Shown: positions 6,469 through 10,369 of the stretch, one piece after another | Layout of the letters: every line of letters begins with the position of its first letter | How positions within the stretch are numbered: position 1 is the stretch's first letter | DNA from: Chryseobacterium gleum | GTDB taxonomy: Bacteria > Bacteroidota > Bacteroidia > Flavobacteriales_D > Crocinitomicaceae | DNA: 10,369 nt | Reading direction: 5' to 3' | Assembly: GCA_943326315.2 (NCBI GenBank) | Contig: CALPSU020000062.1 | Span: 1 to 10,369, forward strand | Translations under genes and position numbers: made by a program | Notes under the pieces: generated by a model | Database searches by the model: none | Seen by the model: the letters and a program-made list of their open reading frames with translations, nothing else | Told to the model about the DNA's origin: nothing

Positions 6469-6786
6469 ATGATGAAATCAATTACAGTTACAGAGTTAAA
6501 AGAAATGTTTGATAATAAAGAGGATTTTCAATTAATTGATGTACGTGAAGAAGCTGAATATGAAAATGCTAATATCAACGGAACTTTAATTCCACTAGGT
6601 GAAATTCCAACTCGTTACAATGAAATTTCAAAAGATAAAAAAGTTATAATACAATGTCGTTCAGGTGTTAGAAGTGCAAATGCTTTAAATTATTTGGAAC
6701 AAAATCTTGGATATACAAATTTATATAATTTAGAGGGTGGAATTATAGCTTGGGCTAGAGAAATTGATCATTCTATTGAAGTCTAA
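6469..6786 (+). CDS. Single-domain rhodanese-like sulfurtransferase
   Basis: The 105-residue product is one cytoplasmic rhodanese domain with no signal peptide or membrane segment, similar in size to GlpE/PspE. It shows the family landmarks in order: FQLIDVREEAEYENANINGT (20-39, the DVRE strand and following helix), PLGEIP (42-47), the active-site loop CRSGVRS with the persulfide-forming Cys63, and LEGGIIAW (88-95) near the end. Such enzymes move sulfane sulfur from donors to thiol or cyanide acceptors; the physiological acceptor is unknown here. Two tandem ATGs (6469 and 6472) can start the protein and the sequence does not decide between them. The kinase ATG lies 35 bases after its stop, so the two are probably one operon. 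The promoter has a perfect -7 box and an overlapping dyad, hinting that expression responds to a redox, sulfur or similar signal; this is inference. Confidence 0.93.
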   Translation: MMKSITVTELKEMFDNKEDFQLIDVREEAEYENANINGTLIPLGEIPTRYNEISKDKKVIIQCRSGVRSANALNYLEQNLGYTNLYNLEGGIIAWAREIDHSIEV

Positions 6787-6821
6787 TATTTGAGACAAAG
6801 TTTTGATAGTAGTAAAAATTG

Positions 6822-8162
6822 ATGGTTAAGAAGTTTAAAATTAATTTTGTCATTGCTTTGGGCATACTCGCATTAGGGAGTATACTTCTTATTCAAGTGG
6901 CTTGGATTAAAAAATCTATTGCAATTCAACACACCAATATTGCAATTCATAATAAAGAAGATTCTCTTAATTTAAAGCAATTTTCAGAAGATACTCATAT
7001 CGCTTTAAGCAAAGTTTTAGATGAAATAACCAAACACAATAAACAACCAACTGATTCTTACGGAGCTGTAAAACAAATACGTACCAATTATTTTACCGTT
7101 GATGTAGATGAAGAGCTTCACCCTTTTTATTTAGAATCTCTTTTGAAACATGCGCTTTATGATGAACACGTAATGCAAGATTTTCAATATGGTATTTACG
7201 ATTGTTTTACAGATTCTATTGTTTTTGGAAACTTAATAAAACATACAAAAGATGCTCATTATTATAGTTCAGACACACTTTTAAATGTATCAGCTGAACA
7301 GTTAAAATGGAAAAAAGACGGACATTATTTTACAGTATATTTTCCAAATGTTGAGGCAAATATCACAAATCAAAATCCAGAAACATATTCTCCTTGGTTT
7401 TTCGTTGTAGCTATTATCATCGTTGTTACTTTTTTCTTTGGTTATACAATTACAGTAATAACCAAACAAAAACGATTATCAGAAGTTAAAAATGATTTCA
7501 TTAACAACATGACTCATGAGTTAAAAACACCAATTTCAACCATTAGTTTATCCAGTGAAATGCTATTGAAAACCGATTTCTCTAACGACAGTGAACGATT
7601 AAAAAGATACGCTGGAATTATCTACAAAGAAAACAAACGACTCGAAAACCAAGTGGAAAGGGTTTTAAATGTTGCTAAGCTTGATAAACAGAAATTACTT
7701 TTACAAAAAACTAAAATTGATATTCATCAACTTATTATTGAAGCGAAAGAAACTTTTGAATTCAACCAATTGGAACACGATGGAAAAATCAATTTAGAAT
7801 TAAAAGCTACTAATCCTATTATTTTTGCAGATCAAGTTCATGTTACAAATGTTGTTTATAATTTATTAGACAATGCTATAAAATATTGCAAGAATACTCC
7901 TGAAATCACCATACGATCTATAGATGATAAAAAGGGTATTGCCATCGAATTTATAGACAATGGAATAGGAATGAAAAAAGACGACGTCCGTTTCATCTTC
8001 GATAAATTTTATCGTGTACCCACTGGAAACCTTCACAATGTCAAGGGTTTTGGCCTAGGATTATTTTACGTAAAAATGATAATTGAAGAACACGGAGGAA
8101 CGATTAAAATGAAGTCTGAATTAGGTAAGGGAACAACATTTTATATTTGGTTACCTGAATGA
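6822..8162 (+). CDS. Two-component sensor histidine kinase (two-TM, no HAMP, orphan in this window)
   Basis: The 446-residue product is an inner-membrane sensor kinase. TM1 lies at about 8-28, a periplasmic sensor region of about 160 residues follows (30-190, unlike any sensor fold I can name), and TM2 lies at about 191-213. The cytoplasmic part starts directly with the dimerisation/phosphoacceptor domain: FINNMTHELKTP holds the phosphorylated His232. The ATPase domain has the N box (NVVYNLLDNAIKYC, Asn347 and Asn351), G1 (DNGIGM, 379-384), F box (FDKFYRV), G2 (GFGLGL, 409-414) and the closing GKGTTFYIWLP. No HAMP domain sits between TM2 and the His box. ATG 6822 is preferred over the TTG one codon upstream. 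Related Bacteroidetes kinases (RprX-like) usually have an OmpR-type regulator next door; here a toxin-antitoxin pair follows instead. The signal is unknown. Confidence 0.93.
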   Translation: MVKKFKINFVIALGILALGSILLIQVAWIKKSIAIQHTNIAIHNKEDSLNLKQFSEDTHIALSKVLDEITKHNKQPTDSYGAVKQIRTNYFTVDVDEELHPFYLESLLKHALYDEHVMQDFQYGIYDCFTDSIVFGNLIKHTKDAHYYSSDTLLNVSAEQLKWKKDGHYFTVYFPNVEANITNQNPETYSPWFFVVAIIIVVTFFFGYTITVITKQKRLSEVKNDFINNMTHELKTPISTISLSSEMLLKTDFSNDSERLKRYAGIIYKENKRLENQVERVLNVAKLDKQKLLLQKTKIDIHQLIIEAKETFEFNQLEHDGKINLELKATNPIIFADQVHVTNVVYNLLDNAIKYCKNTPEITIRSIDDKKGIAIEFIDNGIGMKKDDVRFIFDKFYRVPTGNLHNVKGFGLGLFYVKMIIEEHGGTIKMKSELGKGTTFYIWLPE

Positions 8163-8174
8163 GAATTTTATTTT

Positions 8175-8220
8175 CTAAAAACGGAAGAAAAAATTAATTG
8201 TAAAAAATTTTTGTTTTTAG
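8175..8220. repeat. 8-bp inverted repeat across the toxin-antitoxin promoter
   Basis: CTAAAAAC (8175-8182) and GTTTTTAG (8213-8220) are perfect inverted copies 30 bases apart. The right arm ends exactly where the -7 box begins. It could be a weak terminator for the kinase transcript or an operator; in such AT-rich DNA chance is also possible. Confidence 0.3.
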
Positions 8221-8228
8221 TATATTTG
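8198..8228 (+). promoter_or_regulatory. Promoter of the toxin-antitoxin operon
   Basis: TTG (8198-8200), a 20-base spacer and TATATTTG (8221-8228) together match the Bacteroidetes promoter pattern (-33 TTG, -7 TAnnTTTG) well. The antitoxin ATG follows 31 bases after the -7 box, so the pair can be transcribed independently of the kinase. Confidence 0.65.
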
Positions 8229-8238
8229 TTGAAAACGA

Positions 8239-8252
8239 ATTAATTAATTAAT
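8239..8252. promoter_or_regulatory. 14-bp palindrome, candidate autoregulatory operator
   Basis: ATTAATTAATTAAT is fully self-complementary and lies between the predicted transcription start and the antitoxin ATG, where an antitoxin or toxin-antitoxin complex would repress its own operon. It is simple AT sequence, so the call rests mainly on position. Confidence 0.35.
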
Positions 8253-8259
8253 AGTACTT

Positions 8260-8505
8260 ATGAGACAAATTTCACTTACTTTGAGCGATAATGAATTTGA
8301 TAGATTTATGAGTTTATTAAAATCATTCAAATCCGCTAAAAATGTAGAATCTGCAAAAATTGAAGAAAATGAAAGTGATACCTTTGGATTAACGGATGAA
8401 CACAAACAGATTATTGACCAAAGAATTGCAAAACATTTTAGTGGAGAAAGTAAATCTTTTACGTGGGATGAAGTAAAAGAGAATGCTAGAAAAGCTAATT
8501 TATAA
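8260..8505 (+). CDS. Antitoxin of type II toxin-antitoxin pair (unstable-antitoxin / addiction-module family)
   Basis: The 81-residue acidic protein would bind and neutralise the downstream toxin and probably repress the operon. The N-terminal part (MRQISLTLSDNEFDRFMSLL) looks like a short strand plus helix of a small dimerisation or DNA-binding unit. The C-terminal part (LTDEHKQIIDQRIAKHFSGE, then TWDEVKENARK) matches the pattern of the putative addiction-module component family: Leu, Asp-Arg-Arg-like region, Gly, then Trp-(D/E)-E-V. The start ATG at 8260 is preceded by its own promoter and an AT palindrome. The toxin gene begins 21 bases after the stop. Family assignment is from motif resemblance, without a profile search; DNA binding is inferred. 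Confidence 0.82.
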   Translation: MRQISLTLSDNEFDRFMSLLKSFKSAKNVESAKIEENESDTFGLTDEHKQIIDQRIAKHFSGESKSFTWDEVKENARKANL

Positions 8506-8526
8506 AACGATTCTACCTAAATTAAA

Positions 8527-8826
8527 ATGAAAAAAAAGTTAGATTTAGTCTTCAAAAATGAAGCTAATATTGAAATCATTGAATCTTATCTTTATTATGA
8601 AAAGGAACAAGTTGGCTTAGGAGAACGATTTATAAACGAACTAGACCAAACAATTCATTCAATAAAATTAACACCTAATGGATTTCAAAAATTTCACAAC
8701 GAAACTAGACAAGTTCCATTAAATATTTTTCCTTTTGTTGTTATTTATAGAGTAATTGAAAATTCATTAATCATATTTTCAGTTTTCAAAACACCACAAA
8801 ATCCTAAAAAGAAATTAAAAGCTTAG
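8527..8826 (+). CDS. RelE/ParE-family toxin
   Basis: The 99-residue basic protein has the typical order of a RelE/ParE-fold toxin. It begins with a strand (LDLVFKNEA), then helix IEIIESYLYYE, then the hallmark GLGERFINELDQTIHSI with a following P-x-x-F (TPNGFQKF). An Arg (R61) leads into the central strands PLNIFPFVVIYRV, and a last strand IIFSVFKTPQNP closes the fold. In many relatives the last strand has a His (VxHxxxNP); here Lys88 takes that place. RelE-like members cut mRNA on the ribosome while ParE-like ones poison DNA gyrase, and this sequence alone does not tell which. It is cotranscribed with the antitoxin in the usual antitoxin-first order. The stop lies 13 bases before the heptamer array. 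Confidence 0.87.
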   Translation: MKKKLDLVFKNEANIEIIESYLYYEKEQVGLGERFINELDQTIHSIKLTPNGFQKFHNETRQVPLNIFPFVVIYRVIENSLIIFSVFKTPQNPKKKLKA

Positions 8827-8839
8827 TCTATAATGCAAA

Positions 8840-8909
8840 CCTAATACCTAATACCTAATACCTAATACCTAATACCTAATACCTAATACCTAATACCTAA
8901 TACCTAATT
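8840..8909. repeat. Perfect tandem heptamer array, CCTAATA x9 plus one variant unit
   Basis: Nine identical 7-base units run from 8840 to 8902 and a tenth (CCTAATT) ends at 8909. The array fills nearly all of the gap between the convergent toxin and acireductone dioxygenase genes. Its final unit contains the complement of the dioxygenase TAG stop (8904-8906). It has no dyad symmetry, so it is not a hairpin terminator, and it has no spacers, so it is not CRISPR. Tract length is likely to vary by replication slippage. Confidence 0.95.
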
Positions 8910-9440
8910 AACCTTAAAATCTGCATATTTCTCCTCAATTTTAGATTCTGTATAAGCTGGTGTCCATGCATCTGTATTACTAAAAATTCGAATAGCTTTC
9001 ACAAAAGGGTTTTTCTCACCAGCATCAAACCAATGTTTAGTTCCTGTTGGAACAGATATTAAATCTCCTTGTTCGCATAATAAATTAAAGATTGGTTCAC
9101 CTTCTAAATTGAACCAGAAAATACCTTGTCCATCCACAAAGAAACGGATTTCATCTTCTGAATGCGTATGCTCTCCTAAAAACTTAGTTCTTATAGCTTC
9201 GTAATTTTCAGTTAACTTATTGATTGAAATTACATCGGCTGACAAATAACCTCCTTTTTCCATGAAAGGTTTTAAATCTTTTTCATAGGCATTTAAAATC
9301 TCTTCTTGAGTAGCTGAATCTTCAAAAACAACATCGCATTTCCATTGATCGAAATAAACACCTCGATCATTTAAAAATTGACGAATTTCAACAACGTTTG
9401 TTAACTGAATATTTGAATCTGGAATAGATAAAATTGCCAT
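8904..9440 (-). CDS. mtnD: Acireductone dioxygenase (methionine salvage)
   Basis: The 178-residue cupin enzyme acts in the cytoplasm on 1,2-dihydroxy-3-keto-5-methylthiopentene with O2. With Fe2+ it gives the methionine precursor 4-methylthio-2-oxobutanoate plus formate; with Ni2+ it gives methylthiopropionate, CO and formate. The metal ligands are visible as His91, His93 and Glu97 in HTHSEDEIRF and His136 in PTGTKHWFD, at the spacing of the family. Further family signs are VDGQGIFWF and the C-terminal IRIFSNTDAWTP. The length is normal. I start it at ATG 9440 (MAILSIPD); a TTG five codons upstream would also be open but overlaps the -7 box. No other methionine-salvage gene is in the window. 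It is divergent from paaZ and convergent with the toxin gene, and its TAG stop lies in the heptamer array. Confidence 0.95.
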   Translation of the reverse strand: MAILSIPDSNIQLTNVVEIRQFLNDRGVYFDQWKCDVVFEDSATQEEILNAYEKDLKPFMEKGGYLSADVISINKLTENYEAIRTKFLGEHTHSEDEIRFFVDGQGIFWFNLEGEPIFNLLCEQGDLISVPTGTKHWFDAGEKNPFVKAIRIFSNTDAWTPAYTESKIEEKYADFKVN

Positions 9441-9452
9441 AACTTTTTTTTT

Positions 9453-9460
9453 CAAAAATA
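9453..9460 (-). promoter_or_regulatory. -7 element of the mtnD promoter
   Basis: On the minus strand TATTTTTG matches TAnnTTTG exactly and lies 12 bases before ATG 9440, giving a leader of under 10 bases. No TTG is seen at the -33 position, only a T tract. Confidence 0.5.
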
Positions 9461-9477
9461 CGAATCATTCATGTAAT

Positions 9478-9570
9478 ATGAAAAAAAACTTTGACTCAAA
9501 AACTATTGAAGGAGCATTTAAATTGATTGAAAATATGGCATTAAAAAGGATTTATAATCTTACCCAATAA
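9478..9570 (+). CDS. Possible 30-codon small ORF of unknown function
   Basis: An uninterrupted frame from ATG 9478 to TAA 9570 encodes MKKNFDSKTIEGAFKLIENM and ten more residues ending NLTQ. The composition is plausible for a small amphipathic protein, with balanced Lys/Glu and hydrophobics spaced as in a helix. No good promoter is seen, and I recognise no family. It could be chance, or the remnant of a larger gene. Confidence 0.2.
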   Translation: MKKNFDSKTIEGAFKLIENMALKRIYNLTQ

Positions 9571-9572
9571 AA

Positions 9573-9590
9573 CAATAAGTCAATTTATTG
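9573..9590. promoter_or_regulatory. 18-bp dyad upstream of paaZ, possible operator
   Basis: CAATAA (9573-9578) and TTATTG (9585-9590) are perfect inverted arms around a 6-base centre. The dyad lies about 50 bases before the likely paaZ transcription start, a position suitable for a regulator. The AT-rich background makes chance possible. Confidence 0.25.
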
Positions 9591-9621
9591 AAATAACTAA
9601 TGCTGAATATTTTCAAATTCT

Positions 9622-9629
9622 TATCTTTA
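9622..9629 (+). promoter_or_regulatory. Weak -7 element upstream of paaZ
   Basis: TATCTTTA matches seven of the eight TAnnTTTG positions, counting the two free ones, and lies 41 bases before ATG 9671. No -33 TTG is found at a normal distance, so transcription may need an activator. Confidence 0.3.
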
Positions 9630-9670
9630 ATGTCTGTCTTTTAAATAAGTGAAAAATTAAAATAGAAAAT

Positions 9671-10369
9671 ATGCAACTTTATCAAAACTACGCACTAGGG
9701 AAATGGATCAAAGGTGAAGGTGTTGAAACAAATCTTTTTAACGCAATTACTGGTGAAAAAATTGGTGAATCATCTAGTTTAGGATTAGATTATAAAGCTA
9801 TGCTTGAATATGGCAGAAAAACAGGAGGATATGCCCTTCGAAAAATGACTTTTCAAGAAAGAGGTAGAATGCTAAAAGCGTTAGCTTTATTCTTAATGGA
9901 AAAAAAGAATGAATATTATGCTGTTAGTGCTTTAACTGGAGCAACAAAAGTAGATTCATGGATAGATATTGAAGGAGGAATTGGTAATTTATTCGCGAAT
10001 GCTTCTTTACGTAGACAATTTCCTGATTTACCTTATTATGTTGAAGGATCTGCATTACCAATGTCTAAAAACGGGACATTTATTGGTCATCACATCTGTG
10101 TTCCAAAAGAAGGAGTTGCAGTTCATATAAATGCATTCAACTTTCCTATTTGGGGAATGTTAGAAAAAATAGCTGTTAATTTAATGGCGGGAGTTCCTGC
10201 AATTGTAAAACCATCCGAATATACTTGCTTTTTAACGGAAGTAATGGTGCGCGATATAATTGAATCCAAAATTTTACCTGAAGGTTCATTACAATTAGTT
10301 TGTGGTTTAGGTAGAGGAATAATTGATCATGTTACTAATCAAGATGTTGTAACTTTTACAGGAAGTGCT
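9671..10369 (+). CDS. paaZ: PaaZ, phenylacetate-degradation bifunctional protein (partial, N-terminal 233 aa of aldehyde dehydrogenase domain)
   Basis: The frame opens at ATG 9671 and is still open at the window end. PaaZ hydrolyses the oxepin-CoA ring with a C-terminal MaoC-like domain and oxidises the resulting semialdehyde with an N-terminal NADP-dependent aldehyde dehydrogenase domain; only the latter is seen here. Matches to PaaZ rather than general aldehyde dehydrogenases are FNAITGEKIGESSSLGLD, LRKMTFQERGRMLKALA, SALTGATKVDSWIDIEGG and VPKEGVAVHINAFNFPIWG. Asn157 in NAFNFP is the oxyanion Asn, Lys180 in VKPSEYT is the cofactor-binding Lys, and FTGSA (229-233) begins the nucleotide-binding turn. 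The catalytic Cys and general-base Glu lie past the edge, as would the hydratase domain, so whether the gene is full length cannot be told. No other paa genes are visible. It is divergent from mtnD. Confidence 0.93.
   Translation, partial: MQLYQNYALGKWIKGEGVETNLFNAITGEKIGESSSLGLDYKAMLEYGRKTGGYALRKMTFQERGRMLKALALFLMEKKNEYYAVSALTGATKVDSWIDIEGGIGNLFANASLRRQFPDLPYYVEGSALPMSKNGTFIGHHICVPKEGVAVHINAFNFPIWGMLEKIAVNLMAGVPAIVKPSEYTCFLTEVMVRDIIESKILPEGSLQLVCGLGRGIIDHVTNQDVVTFTGSA

Noticed and set aside
6819..6821. TTG as start of the histidine kinase
   Set aside because: An ATG follows directly at 6822 and gives a normal kinase N-terminus.
8840..8909. CRISPR array or telomere-like repeat
   Set aside because: Units are contiguous 7-mers without spacers, there are no cas genes nearby, and the location is internal to a gene-dense region.
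9441..9455. TTG start giving mtnD five extra residues
   Set aside because: The TTG overlaps the -7 promoter box and would add only M/KKKV; ATG 9440 gives the usual acireductone dioxygenase beginning.

Overview
The window is AT-rich and its coding style points to a member of the Bacteroidetes, most likely class Flavobacteriia. The evidence is promoter-like TAnnTTTG (-7) boxes with no Shine-Dalgarno sequences, a CzcA-type pump fused to its outer-membrane channel, a two-TM histidine kinase without HAMP, and protein sequences that read as flavobacterial. Genus cannot be fixed from the sequence alone.

Left half (1-6350, all minus strand): a heavy-metal efflux operon. In transcription order it holds a small exported His-rich protein (6350-5955), a CzcA-family RND pump carrying a C-terminal TolC-type outer-membrane domain (5884-1536), a lipoprotein periplasmic adaptor of the CzcB/CusB type (1385-261), and the start of a small membrane protein cut by the window edge (204-1). 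The pump has the Asp/Asp/Glu TM4 signature of divalent-cation (Zn/Co/Cd) exporters. Its reading frame is broken once, by a single missing base in a short A run near 3969-3973; otherwise both halves are intact and join into a protein of about 1449 residues. Because homopolymer errors are common, this may be a sequencing artefact rather than a true pseudogene.

Middle (6351-8826, plus strand): a divergent promoter region holds a 16-bp dyad where the -33 element should be. It is followed by a single-domain rhodanese and a sensor histidine kinase, probably one transcript, with no response regulator in the window. A type II toxin-antitoxin pair (unstable-antitoxin-like protein plus RelE/ParE-like toxin) with its own good promoter follows directly.

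Right end (8827-10369): a perfect tandem array of the heptamer CCTAATA lies between the convergent toxin gene and an acireductone dioxygenase gene (methionine salvage, minus strand). The divergent N-terminal part of paaZ (phenylacetate ring opening and aldehyde oxidation) runs off the right edge.

The features least explained by the genes are the heptamer arrays. A degenerate one (1507-1541) and a perfect one (8840-8909) each begin at, and supply, the TAG stop codon of a minus-strand gene. A strong 9-bp hairpin of dispersed-repeat appearance (1460-1481) lies beside the first. I see no clear evidence of a wholly new defence or biosynthetic system. Every gene but one small His-rich gene and a doubtful 30-codon frame falls in a recognisable family.
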